Part shown: in pieces, positions 41,860-53,303 of the stretch
Numbering within the stretch: the first letter of the stretch is position 1
Layout: every line of letters starts with the position of its first letter
Source: Spiroplasma turonicum
GTDB taxonomy: Bacteria > Bacillota_I > Bacilli_A > Mycoplasmatales > Mycoplasmataceae
NCBI RefSeq assembly: GCF_001262715.1
Contig: NZ_CP012328.1
Span: 62,001 to 126,000, forward strand
Direction: 5' to 3'
DNA: 64,000 nt
The notes under the pieces: generated by a model
Seen by the model: the letters and a program-made list of their open reading frames with translations, nothing else
Databases searched by the model: none
Told to the model about the DNA's origin: nothing
Translations under genes and position numbers: made by a program

Positions 41860-43998
41860 ATGAATAATAATATATTAGACAATGAAGAGTATATAAAACT
41901 AAACGCAAGATCAAAAATTTTTGTTAAAGATAAAGATAATTTTATATTAGATAAAGAAGCAGCTAAATTATATATTGAACAACATGTTAAGCCTAATTCA
42001 ATGACTTTTAATAGTATCGACGAAAGAATTAAATATTTGATTGAAAATGATTACTATGATGAAGAAGTAATAAATAAATATAAAATGAATGAAATTATAG
42101 AGTTAACAAATTATGCATATACTTTTAATCATTCATTTCCAAGTTTTATGGGTGCTTTAAAGTTCTATAATGCATATGCATTAAAAACTTTTGATGGAAA
42201 GCTTTATTTAGAAAATTACGAAGAAAGAGTTCTAATGAATGCTTTATTTTTAGCGGGCGGAGACTTTAACAAGGCTGAAGATTTATTAAAACAAATTATA
42301 TTAAATAGATATCAACCAGCAACTCCAACATTCCTAAATGCAGGAAAAAAACAAAGAGGAGAATATGTATCTTGTTATTTGCTTAGAGTTGAAGACAATA
42401 TGGAATCTATAGCAAGAGCAGTAACTACATCGCTTCAACTTTCTAAAAGAGGTGGAGGTGTTGCGCTTTGTTTAACAAATCTAAGAGAGTTTGGTGCACC
42501 AATTAAAAATATTGATAATCAAGCTACAGGTGTAATACCTGTAATGAAAATTTTAGAAGATTCATTTTCTTATGCAAATCAACTTGGTCAAAGACAAGGT
42601 GCAGGAGCTGTATATTTAAATGTTCATCACCCAGATATTATTTCATTTTTAGATACAAAAAGAGAAAATGCTGATGAAAAAATAAGAATTAAATCTCTAT
42701 CTTTAGGTGTTGTGGTACCAGATATTACATTTGAGTTAGCAAGAGAAAATAAAGAAATGGCTTTATTTAGTCCATATGATGTTGAAAAAGTTTATGGAAA
42801 AGCCTTTTCTGATATTTCTGTTACAAAAGAATATGAAAACATGGTAAATAACCCTAAAATTAAAAAAACATACATAAATGCAAGAAAATTATTCCAAACA
42901 ATTGCAGAACTTCATTTTGAAAGTGGATATCCATACTTGTTATTTGATGATACAGTTAATAATAGAAATGCACACAATGGAAGAATTGTTATGAGTAATT
43001 TATGTAGTGAAATTGTTCAAGTAAGTACTCCAAGTACATTCAAAGATGATCTAAGCTTTGTAAAACTAGGAGAAGATATTTGTTGTAATTTAGGAAGTTT
43101 AAATATAGCAAAAGTTATGGAAAGTGGAAAAGAGTTTAAAGATGTTGTGTTTGATGCTGTTTATTCTCTAGACTACGTTTCAAGAAATTCTGATTTAAGA
43201 AGTGCGCCATCTATTGAAAATGGTAATAGAAACAATCATGCTATAGGACTTGGTGCTATGAACTTACACGGTTTTTTAGCAACTAATGAAATATATTATA
43301 ATTCTGAAGAAGCTGTAGATTTTACAAATATGTTTTTTTATGTAGTGGCTTATAATGCTTTCAAAGCTTCAAATAAACTTGCTAAAAAATATGGAGCTTT
43401 TAATAATTTTAAAACCACTAAGTTTGCAGACGGTTCTTACTTTAACAAATACACTGAATGTGAAGAAAATAAATGAACTCCAAGTACAAAAAAAGTTAGA
43501 GAAATATTTAACAAGTATAATGTTGAAATACCTTCTAAGGATGATTGAATTAATCTTGTTGAAAAAATTAAATCTAATGGTATAGCAAATTCACATTTAT
43601 TAGCAGTAGCACCAACAGGTTCAATTAGTTACTTGTCTTCTTGTACACCAAGCCTTCAACCTGTAGTTGCACCAGTTGAAGTTAGAAAAGAAGGTAAATT
43701 AGGTAGAGTTTATGTTCCTGCTTACAATATAAATTTTGATAATATGGAATATTATGCCATGGATGCTTATACAGTTGGACCAGACTGAATCATTGATATA
43801 GCAGCAGCAGCACAACAACATGTAGATCAAGCAATATCTTTAACATTATTTATGACTGATAAAGCGACTACAAGAGATTTAAATAAAGCATATATTAGAG
43901 CATTCAAAAAAGGATGTGCCTCTATTTATTATGTAAGAGTTAGACAAGAAGTATTAGAAGATAGTGAAAACTATGATTGTGATGCTTGTGTAATTTAA
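41860..43998 (+). CDS. nrdE: Ribonucleoside-diphosphate reductase catalytic subunit
   Basis: NrdE reduces ribonucleoside diphosphates with the radical from NrdF. The 712-residue length fits class Ib-type R1. It has [22 protein letters not shown] (the first half ends at a redox Cys), [15 protein letters not shown] with the radical Cys region, [21 protein letters not shown], and a C-terminal CDAC pair for thioredoxin-like reduction. The first such Trp is TGA 43474. AAAGGGG before ATG 41860, only 1 bp after nrdI. A long terminator follows. Confidence 0.96.
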
Positions 43999-44039
43999 AA
44001 TCTAAAAAACTTTTAAGTTTAAATTTAGATTTTTTTTTT
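43998..44039 (+). terminator. Terminator after nrdE
   Basis: AAATCT (43998-44003) and AGATTT (44027 onward) with an inner AAACTT/AAGTTT pair form a long hairpin followed by nine or more T. It ends the nrdFIE transcript. Confidence 0.75.
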
Positions 44040-44049
44040 ATTCTAATTT

Positions 44050-44058
44050 TGCTAAAAT
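44050..44058 (+). promoter_or_regulatory. Extended -10 promoter of the first ABC exporter
   Basis: TGCTAAAAT fits an extended -10 (TGnTAnnnT), 21 bp before the ATG at 44080, with a T-rich stretch where a -35 would lie. Confidence 0.4.
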
Positions 44059-44079
44059 TATTAAGAAAGGAATACATTT

Positions 44080-44829
44080 ATGATTGAAATCAAAAAAATA
44101 GCAAGAAAAATAGGTGGATTTAGTTTAAAAGAAGTAACTTTTAATATAAATGATGGTGATGTAGTTGCTTTTGTCGGTGATAACGGAGCAGGAAAAACCA
44201 CAACTATTAAAGCTTTATTTGGGGAGTTAAAAATTGATAGTGGGGAAATTTTAATAGATGGAGAAAGTATTTTTGCTAACAACAATCTAAGAAGAGTTGC
44301 ATTTTTCCCTGATTCAAACAATGTTCCTTTAAATATGAAGTTATCAGATTACTTAAAATACATTTGTGCTGCAAATGATTTATCAAAAGAAGAAACTGAA
44401 TTAAATACTGAGTTTGTATATAGACTATTAGAATTAAAACCATATAAAGATAAACTTATAAAAAAATTATCTTCTGGTTGAAAAAAGAAAGCTATAATGG
44501 CAAGTGTACTTATTAGAAAGCCTAAATACATTATTTTTGATGAGCCAACAGCAAATGTTGATGTAGAATCAAAACTTTATTTTATGGATATATTCAGATT
44601 ATTAGCAAAAGTCGGAATTACAATTCTTATAACTAGCCATATTATTGAAGAGTTACAAGAAGTGGCGAACCATTTAGTTTTAATAAAAAAAGGAACCATA
44701 GTTCACGATGAATTATTTGATAACAAAAAAGAAAAAATTATGGATGTTTATAAGAAACACATGAACAGTCCAATTAAGGATTTATCTATTTTAAATAAAC
44801 TATATAGTTCAAAAAGAAAGGAAAACTAG
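44080..44829 (+). CDS. ABC exporter ATP-binding protein (copy 1)
   Basis: The 249-residue ATPase has FVGDNGAGKTTTIKALFG (Walker A), the signature LSSGWKKKA (Trp from TGA 44479), FDEPTANVD (Walker B) and ITSHIIEEL (H-loop), the pattern of ABC-2 type exporters. It is paired with the permease that starts 1 bp after its stop. The copy at 46705 is clearly a paralogue with the same LRRVAFFPDSNNVP-like block after the P-loop. The substrate is unknown; drug, peptide or lipid export are all possible. Confidence 0.9.
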
Positions 44830-44830
44830 T

Positions 44831-46696
44831 ATGGATTCCAATTTATTAAAAAAAAGTAACAATCATAATTCTTATAAAAATTTTAACAATTTATATGCTA
44901 TAAACTTAAAAATAACTTTAAAGTCTCCTGGTATCTTAACAATGGGTATTATAATGGCAGCTCTATTATTTATACTATTTATTATTGAGTTTTCAGTAGA
45001 GTACTCAATAGAAGCAAGTTATTCTACATATAGAGATATTGTTTATATATTTATAAGCTTCACAGTATTGCTTTACACGCTTGTTTCAAGTTTTTATCTT
45101 TACAAAAAACAAAATAAAACAGGTATTCAAGCTATTGAATTACGAGCTGGATATACAGTATTAAAATCTTTCTTGATTAGACAATTCGTTCAATTAACTT
45201 CCTTTTTTATATATGTTTTACCAGTTATTATTTTGTCTTTTTCTTTTATTTACATTTTTAATATGACAATATCATTTTATTTTGGCACTGTTTTTTCACA
45301 AATATTTTTTATATTGTTTTTAGGTCTATTCTCAACAATAATTATAAATTCATTTGTATTATTGTTTAAAACCGCGATGTCAGCATGTTTATCAACAATT
45401 TTTATTATTATTTTATCTTTAGTACCTTTTATTTATAATTTATCTAAAATAATGAATAGCAATAAAGAAATACAAAGTTACATATCAACAAACTTAAAAT
45501 TAAAGTCAGGTTATGATTTTTATGATAATTTTAAAAATAATCAAGAAATAAATTATATTTTCAGTGATGAATCTAAAAATCAAAATTCTAGTACTCTTGA
45601 AAACATATATGAAAATTATAATAGTGCGTTATTTAATTTGGATAATGATAGTGTATATAATAGACTAAAAAGTGATGATATAAAATTATGAAGATTCAAT
45701 GAAAGAAATTCAAATGATCCTATTCTTGTTTATCCTATTAAAAAAGGTGCGGTTTTATTTAACTATATGTTAAAAAATGAAAATCAAGAAAATGATAACA
45801 AAAGTTGAACATTATTAAATAATACTAATATTGGAAAGCTATTATTAAATATTAATAAACAGCTATTGGATATAAATTTTGAAAGCTTACCAAAAAAATT
45901 TAGTAACATAAAACCAAATATTTATAACTCATATATATATTCAACAAACAATAAATTAAATGTTACATTAGAAAACTTATTAACAGCATTTAATAATTAT
46001 CTTCCCCAATATAATGATCTTGCAGAATTTATAAATAACTTTTATATAAGAAATTATGAATATTTAACAAATAATAATAGTGAAAACATTAAATTATTAG
46101 ATACCATAAGCACAAGTGGTGAAAATGGTAATAACAGTTGATTAAAATGAGATGAAGGTATAAAGAACATATCAGGTAGTCCGGACAAAGATATTGTTGA
46201 ACAAAATAATAATTATAAAAAAAAGTATGAAAAATTTCCTGAGTTATTGATTTTTAATTCAATATTATTAGGTTTATGAAAAAATAGTATGATTTTCAAT
46301 GTTTATGATAAGTTAGATGTAAGTTACTCATTAGATTCTTATGAAAATTTTAAACAAAAGTTCTCAGGAGCTTCTACAAACATTATTTTACATTTCCCAA
46401 TGATGTTTAGTGGTGTTTTTATGAACCCAGTCCAAGATGATAGTTTAAGCACTATAGCTACTTTATCGGTGTCAAAACCATCAGCCTATATAAGTAATAT
46501 TTTCAGTTTTGAAAAATATGCTCCAGAAAACAAAATTAATACAAATAATCCCGCTCTTGAACCAATATATAAAAATAGTAATTTAGAATATTCTTCTTAC
46601 TTTATAAAAGGGCTAGCATTCTTTATTTATTTATTACTTGTATCACCAATAGTTTATTTTAACTATATTTTATTTAAAAGAAAGGCAAAAATTTAG
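44831..46696 (+). CDS. ABC exporter permease with large extracytoplasmic domain (copy 1)
   Basis: The 621-residue protein has an N-terminal soluble stretch, about six hydrophobic helices in residues 30-215 (for example ILTMGIIMAALLFILFII and VFSQIFFILFLGLFSTIII), then a large hydrophilic Asn/Ser/Lys-rich region (220-580) and a last helix (GLAFFIYLLLVSPIVYF). This layout suggests an exporter with a big outer domain. Low-complexity content makes a family call unsafe. Trp codons are TGA (45689, 45806, 46139). It is encoded right after its ATPase. Confidence 0.78.
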
Positions 46697-46704
46697 GTAT
46701 ATAT

Positions 46705-47466
46705 ATGATTGAACTTAAAAACATTACTAGAGAAGTCGGTGGATTCTTACTAAATAAGGTTAGTTTTAAAATAAAAAAAGGTTCAGTTGTTGCATTTGTT
46801 GGCGATAATGGTGCCGGAAAGACAACAACTATTAAAGCTATGTTTGGCGAACTTAATTTGGATAGTGGTTCGATAACAATTGATGGTGAAGATATTTTTA
46901 AAAATAATAATCTCAGAAAAGTTGCATTTTTCCCTGATTCAAATAATGTTCCAATGGAATTGTCTTTGAGAGATTATGTTAATTATTTGTGTTCAGTTAA
47001 TGGAATGAGTAAAAAAGAAATTAAAAATAATTCAAAAGAAGTTTTTAAAATGTTGGGTTTAGAAAAGTTTGTAAATAAAAGATTGGGCCAATTGAGTGCG
47101 GGATGGAAAAAACGTGCTATAATGGCAAGTATTTTGGTTAGAACCCCAGATTACATAATACTTGATGAACCCACAGCAAATGTTGATGTAGAAGCTAAAC
47201 TATCATTTATGAATATATTACATGAGTTAAGAAATATAGGAGTTACAATTTTAATTACTAGTCATATCCTAGAAGAATTACAAGAAATGGCAAATTATTT
47301 AGTTTTAATAAATGAAGGCCAAATTGTTTATGAAAGTGATTTTGATAACAAGAAAGAAAGCATTGCAGATATATATAAAAAATTTAGACTAAATAAAGTT
47401 GATAAAGAAAAAATTCTTAAAGAACTTTATCAAAATGAAGGAGCAAGTACTAATGAGTTCAAATAA
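46705..47466 (+). CDS. ABC exporter ATP-binding protein (copy 2)
   Basis: The 253-residue ATPase parallels the copy at 44080 throughout: FVGDNGAGKTTTIKAMFG, VAFFPDSNNVPMEL, LSAGWKKRA (here Trp is TGG) and LDEPTANVDVE. This is the mark of a tandem duplication of ATPase plus permease. It overlaps the next permease by 14 bp. Substrate unknown. The two copies could form one heteromeric exporter or two separate ones. Confidence 0.9.
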   Translation: MIELKNITREVGGFLLNKVSFKIKKGSVVAFVGDNGAGKTTTIKAMFGELNLDSGSITIDGEDIFKNNNLRKVAFFPDSNNVPMELSLRDYVNYLCSVNGMSKKEIKNNSKEVFKMLGLEKFVNKRLGQLSAGWKKRAIMASILVRTPDYIILDEPTANVDVEAKLSFMNILHELRNIGVTILITSHILEELQEMANYLVLINEGQIVYESDFDNKKESIADIYKKFRLNKVDKEKILKELYQNEGASTNEFK

Positions 47467-49348
47467 TGGATTAGAAAATAAGGAAATTAAAATTCCTAAA
47501 AAAAATAAAAATAGAACTAAATCAAAAATTAGAACTTTATTCTTAATAAATTTAAAGAGAGTTTATTTTAATAAAGGTATAATTGCAATGGCTTGTGTTT
47601 TTTTGATTTTATCATTTATATTTGCACTCTCATTACCGACTACTGTCGATAGTTCGTTTTTTATTGGTTTTACAATTCAGTTTTTTTTATTAGTTTTCTT
47701 TTATATTGTTTTTATAACTCTGTTAATTAATGACTTGTTCAAAAGACAAATGATTGATGGAGTTCAAATTATAGAAATTCGATCTGGAATTAAAATTCAT
47801 AATTCTTATATGATGAGATATTTATTATATTTAACAGTTTCATTTGTAATATCTACATTAAATCTTATTATAAATATAATATTCAAATCAGGTGTGATGT
47901 TTTCAAATAATGAAGTTTCGAAATTAATATGGAGTACAATATTGTTCTTTTTCTTATTTACAATTATATGAGCCCCAATTATTATCTCTATTAATGTCTC
48001 AGTAAGTGTAGCTGGATCAATTGTTCTAAATTTATTCTTAGGAACAATTCTAATTTTTTCACAATTTATATCAGTAATAGCTTTTCAAATAGCAGTAAAC
48101 AACAATTTTAATGATGTGAAATTATCATCATTAACTGCTTGAACTGCAAAAACAGATATTTCTTATTCAATGTATGAAAATTTTAAAAATGATGGTTCAA
48201 TATCTAAATGATATGAGGATGAATATTTTATTGATACTATAAATAAAAACCTAGAAAATATTTATTCAAAAGTTGAAAATGACGAACAAAATCAAAATTA
48301 TAAATTCTCCTTTAATAATTGAAGTGAGCTTCATAATATTCAAAATAATAAGTTTTCTTCAAATAGTCAAAACATAAGTGCTGAAACTGCTTTGGGAGAA
48401 TCTTTAATTGGATTTAGAACAAATTATGCAATTAAAATAGATAACGAAGGAAAACCAATACATATTCTAGATAATACAAAGCTATTTATCTTATTTGATA
48501 AAATGTTTAATTTATTAAATGATAATTTTATTAGTAACGAATCAAGAGCACCTTATAATAACGCTGATAAAAAAACGTTTTTATCTGAAGAAAATGATAT
48601 AACTAGTTATATTGATATATCAAATTTAATAGACTGATTTATAAATCAAAATGAACTTAGGGAGTATAAAGAACTTTTGATTTGAGCAAATAAAGAATAT
48701 AACAAATATGCTACATCATTTGCAGCAGCTTCTAGTTCTAATTACTACTCATCAGAAATATACTACTTCCTACAAACTTATTCAAAAAATTATTTACTAT
48801 CTAATTGAAAAAAGAATATACCATATGATACAAATGATACAAAATTAATAAATTATAATAATAATGTTGATAAAGTTTATAATAGATACCCTGAATTAAT
48901 ATTAATAAATTGATTTATAATTAGTAATTATATAAATGGTATAAAAGCAGATATTACTACTCAAGAAAACACAACTTTTAAATCTTATTTAAATAAACTG
49001 GATAATAAAGCTATTAGCTCAACTTCTATGGTTTTATATAATCCGTTTAGTCATTTCTGAAATTTATATTTCAACTCATTTACTGAAGCAATACCAAATG
49101 ATTTATTTAACTCTTCATTAAATGATGTTTGACAAGGTCCAAGAAGTTCAATAAAAAACTTCAGCGAATTAGAAAAATATAATTCAAAAAGTAGAATTGA
49201 TGATAAATTATACCCTATTTATAAAGAGTATAAACCAAATTATACATTAACATTTAGCATTACTGGAGCTTATGCATTTTACATATTATTTTCTATTTTA
49301 ATAACTTTTATATCATTTTTAATATTTAGAAAGGTATCAAGAATCTAA
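47453..49348 (+). CDS. ABC exporter permease with large extracytoplasmic domain (copy 2)
   Basis: The 631-residue protein repeats the design of copy 1: a first helix after KRVYFNKG (about 45-65), further helices to ~235, a hydrophilic outer domain of about 350 residues, and one last helix (GAYAFYILFSILITFISFLIF). ATG 47453 lies inside the ATPase gene after GAAGGAG; the in-frame TTG/ATG upstream has no RBS. In-frame TGA codons are Trp. It ends with an intrinsic terminator that closes the four-gene exporter block. Confidence 0.78.
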
Positions 49349-49369
49349 AAACCATAAGTGGTTTTTTTT
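49347..49369 (+). terminator. Terminator after the ABC exporters
   Basis: AAAAACCA (49347-49354) pairs with TGGTTTTT (49359-49366) over TAAG, followed by T. The stem overlaps the stop codon of the second permease. Confidence 0.8.
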
Positions 49370-49412
49370 ATTTATTATTTTTAGGAGTTAATTAATCACC
49401 TTATTTTTTATG

Positions 49413-49418
49413 TATAAT
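49413..49418 (+). promoter_or_regulatory. Probable -10 box of ptsI
   Basis: TATAAT in the context TTTTTATGTATAAT, 30 bp before ptsI and with the same distance and ATGTATAAT string as at ptsH. A shared regulator or simply a shared strong promoter type is possible. Confidence 0.5.
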
Positions 49419-49448
49419 ATATATTGAATATTAGGAGGTAACAACAAT

Positions 49449-51167
49449 ATGAGCAATAAATACAGTGGTATTGGAGCAAGCAATGGTATTGCTCTTGCTA
49501 AAGTATATATATTAAAAGAAGAACCAATTGTAATTAATGATTCTCCTGTTAAAGATATTGATTCAGAAATTAATATTATTAATGAATCAATAGTAAAAGC
49601 AAAGAAAGATTTATTCGATTTAAAAAATATAGCACTTGAAAAACTTGGTGAAGAAAAGGCTGCTATATTTGAAGCTCATGCTTCAATATTAGAAGACCCA
49701 GAAATGGCAAATGAATTTGTTAGTTTAATTAAGGAAAAGAATTGTTCAGCTTCTAAGTCAATTAGTCAAGTTGCAGAAAAGTATATCGCATTATTTAAAG
49801 GTATGGAAGATGCTTATTTTCAAGAGAGAGCAGCAGATATTAAAGATGTAACTGAAAGACTTTTGAGATACGTTCTTAATTTACCAGTACTTGATTTAGC
49901 AACTATAAGTGAAGAAGTAATAATTGTTGCTGAAGATCTAACACCATCACAAACTGCTCAACTTAATCCATTATTTGTAAAAGGTTTTGCATGTAATGTT
50001 GGTGGTAGAACTAGTCACGCAGCAATTATGGCAAGAAGTCTTGAAATTCCTGCAGTATTAGGTCTTAAAAATATATTAACAAATGTTAAATTAAATGACC
50101 TTATTGCTATAAATGGTTCAAATGGTGAAGTCGAAGTTAATCCTAAGGATAAAAAAGTTTGAGAAGATTTAGCAAATAAATTTAAACAAGAACAAGAAGA
50201 ATTAAAAAAAATGAAAGAACAACCAACAATAACAAAAGATGGCTATGATAAGTTTATTCTTGAAGCAAATATAGGTAGCCCTAAAGATGTTGCCTCTGTC
50301 TTAGACAATGGTGGAGAAGGTATTGGTTTATTTAGAAGTGAATTCTTATATATGGATAATGATCACTTCCCAACCGAAGAAGAACAATTCCAAGCTTATA
50401 AAGAAGTTGTAGAAAAAATGAATGGCAAACTTGTTGTCATAAGAACATTAGACATAGGTGGGGATAAAAAATTATCTTACTTTAAGTTCCCTGAAGAAAT
50501 GAATCCTTTTTTAGGATATAGAGCAATAAGATTTACACTAGATAGAAAAGATATTTTCAAGGATCAAATACGTGCTTTATTAAGAGCAAGTGCTTATGGA
50601 CACATTGGAATAATGTTTCCAATGATAGCAACTGTTGATGAGTTTTTAGCTGCTAAAAATTTCACTTTAGATTGTAAAAAAGAATTAGAAAAAGAAGGCC
50701 ACAAAGTAGGTTCAGACTTAGAAATTGGTATGATGGTAGAAATACCTGCAGCAGCAGTTAATGCCGAGAACTTTGCTAAATATGCTGATTTCTTCTCAAT
50801 TGGAACTAATGACTTAATTCAATATACAATGGCAGCTGATAGAATGAGTGAAAATGTATCATATTTGTACCAACCTTTTAACCCTTCTATTTTAAAACTT
50901 TTAAAAATGACAATTGATGGAGGGCATAAACATAATCGATGAGTAGGGATGTGTGGTGAAATGGCTGGAGAACCTGATGCAATACCATTATTAATGGGTT
51001 TAGGTTTAGATGCTTATTCAATGTCTGCAACAAGTATTTTAAAAGCAAGAAGCATAATGTCAAAACTAACTTTGAATGAAACACAAAGTCTAGCTAAAAA
51101 GGCATTAGAATGTGAAAACACATCACAAGTTTTAGAATTAGTTAATCAATTAATGCAAAATAAATAA
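49449..51167 (+). CDS. ptsI: Phosphoenolpyruvate-protein phosphotransferase (enzyme I)
   Basis: Enzyme I takes phosphate from phosphoenolpyruvate and passes it to HPr as the first step of the PTS. The 572-residue protein has the N-terminal HPr-binding domain, the phospho-His in [10 protein letters not shown] (His190), and the C-terminal PEP-binding barrel with [19 protein letters not shown] and MCGEMAG (active Cys). TGA 50160 and 50940 are Trp. AGGAGG lies before ATG 49449. ptsH is not adjacent, unlike in many bacteria, but has a matching promoter. Confidence 0.97.
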
Positions 51168-51230
51168 TAATTTTTAATTCTTTATTTTTGAATTAATATT
51201 ATAAAATAATATTAGAAAGAAGGTACCTTA

Positions 51231-51707
51231 ATGGGTTTATTTACAAAAAACAAAAGTTTAGAAGTTTTTTCACCTGTAGATGGAGAAGTAATTAGCATAT
51301 CTGATGTTGAAGATGAAGTTTTTTCAGAAAAAATGTTAGGTGATGGTTTAGCTATTATTCCAAGTAACGGAAGTTTTTATGCTCCAATCGAAGGAAAACT
51401 TGTTACAGTTTTTCCAAGTGGACATGCTTATGGTATTTTAGCAAAAAATGGAGTAGAAATATTACTTCATATTGGTATAGATACTGTATCACTTGATGGT
51501 GAAGGTTTTGACATTAAAGTAAAACAAAATGATAGTGTTCAAGTAGGGGATTTACTTGCAATAGTAGATATTGAAAATGTATCTAAGAAAGTACCTTCTA
51601 TACAGACACCATTAATATTTACAACTGAATCAATGGATGGCAAAAAAATTGAAATCTTAAAAACAGGTAAAGTCAATAAAGGTGACTTAATAGCAGTTGT
51701 TAAATAA
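51231..51707 (+). CDS. crr: PTS glucose-type EIIA component
   Basis: A single-domain EIIA of the glucose family accepts phosphate from HPr and hands it to EIIB of a glucose, glucosamine or sucrose transporter. The 158-residue protein has FSPVDGEVI, then FPSGHAYGI (His65), and EILLHIGIDTV (phospho-His80), spaced as in Crr. It stands alone, so its EIIBC partner is elsewhere. AGAAAG precedes ATG 51231. It lies 63 bp after ptsI and probably belongs to the same unit. Confidence 0.95.
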   Translation: MGLFTKNKSLEVFSPVDGEVISISDVEDEVFSEKMLGDGLAIIPSNGSFYAPIEGKLVTVFPSGHAYGILAKNGVEILLHIGIDTVSLDGEGFDIKVKQNDSVQVGDLLAIVDIENVSKKVPSIQTPLIFTTESMDGKKIEILKTGKVNKGDLIAVVK

Positions 51708-51737
51708 AACAATAAACTTAAGTTTATTGTTTTTTTG
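51708..51737 (+). terminator. Long palindromic terminator after crr
   Basis: A near-perfect palindrome (arms AACAATAAACTT at 51708-51719 and AAGTTTATTGTT at 51720-51731) starts on the base after the crr stop and ends in T. guaA begins 14 bp further, so it must depend on its own start or on read-through. Confidence 0.8.
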
Positions 51738-51750
51738 TGAAAGGAAATTT

Positions 51751-53286
51751 ATGAGTAACACACAAATTATAATTTTAGACTATGGTAGTCAATATACTCA
51801 ACTTCTTGCAAGAAGAATTAGAGATTTAAATGTATATACAGAAGTAGTTGATCATAATATAAAAGCTACAGATATTCAAAAATACAAAAACATCAAAGGA
51901 ATAATTCTTTCTGGTGGACCTTCAAGTGTTTATGAATTTGAGTCATATGATATTGATGTTGATATATTTAAACTAGGTATACCAATCCTAGGAGTGTGTT
52001 ATGGTATGCAATTAATTGCTAAAAAATTTGGCGGTGTTGTTGAATTAGCTAATAATCAAGAGTTTGGTAAGTCAACTTTAGTTATTGAAAATACTGAATG
52101 TGTATTATTTAAAGACTTAAAAGAAAGTCAGGTTTGAATGAGTCATGCAGATCATATTGTAAAAATGCCTGAAAATTTTACAATTGTAGGAAAATCTGAA
52201 AACTCAATCGCTGCAATTGAAAACAAAAATCTAAAAATATATGGTATTCAATTTCATGCTGAGGTTACACATTCATTATGTGGTGAGACAATAATTTCAA
52301 ACTTCTTATTTAATGTTTGTGATTGTCAAAAAGATTGAACAATGACAAAGTTTATAAGCAGCTCTTTAACTGAAATTAAGTCTATTATAAAAGATGAAAA
52401 AGTAATATTAGGTCTTAGTGGTGGAGTAGATTCATCAGTATGTGCTGCATTACTATCAAAGTCAATTGGGAAAAATTTAACTTGTATTTTTGTGGACACT
52501 GGTTTATTAAGAAAAGATGAAGCAAAAAAAGTAATGCAAAACTACTCTAAATTTGAAATGAATATTAAATTAGTAGATGCAAGTAGTATATTTTTTGAAG
52601 CACTTAAAGGTGTTAAAGACCCTGAACAAAAAAGAAAAATCATTGGAAGCAAATTTATAGAAATTTTTAATGAAGAATCTATAAAATTAGAAGGGGTTAA
52701 GTTCTTGGCACAAGGTACCATATATCCAGATGTAATTGAATCATCATCTGATGGTCATACTTCAAAAACAATTAAGTCTCATCATAATGTGGGAGGATTA
52801 CCTAAAGAAATTAATTTTAAGTTAATAGAACCAATAAGAACTTTATTCAAAGACGAAGTAAGAAGAGTAGGTAGAGAACTTGGTTTAGAAGATTCTATAC
52901 TGAATAGACATCCATTTCCTGGTCCTGGATTAGGAATAAGAATTATTGGAGAAGTTTCAAAAGAAAAAGCTGATATTCTTAGAGAAGTTGACGATATTTT
53001 TATAGAAAAATTAATAGAAAAAAAATTATATAATAAAGTTAGTCAAGCCTTTGCAACAATTTTACCTGTTAAAACAGTTGGTGTAATGGGAGACAATAGA
53101 ACATATGAATATCTAGTTGCTTTAAGATCAGTCAATACAATTGATTTTATGACTGCATCTGCAAGTGAGTTACCTTGGGAATTTTTAAATGAAGTAACAA
53201 ATGAAATTATTAATAAAGTAAAAGGTGTTAATCGTGTTGTTTATGATATTACATCAAAACCACCAGGAACAATTGAGTGGGAATAA
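51751..53286 (+). CDS. guaA: GMP synthase (glutamine-hydrolysing)
   Basis: GuaA aminates XMP to GMP using Gln and ATP. The 511-residue enzyme has the glutaminase domain (SGGPSSVY, the nucleophile in GVCYGMQ at Cys83, FHAEVTHS), the ATP-PPase loop LSGGVDSSV, and the C-terminal dimer part ([23 protein letters not shown]). TGA at 52135 and 52336 are Trp. ATG 51751 follows AAAGGA; an in-frame ATG upstream (51697) overlaps crr and its terminator. guaB follows 17 bp later, giving the whole IMP-to-GMP branch. It depends on salvage of hypoxanthine or IMP. Confidence 0.97.
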
Positions 53287-53303
53287 AAAATTGAGGAGTT
53301 AAA

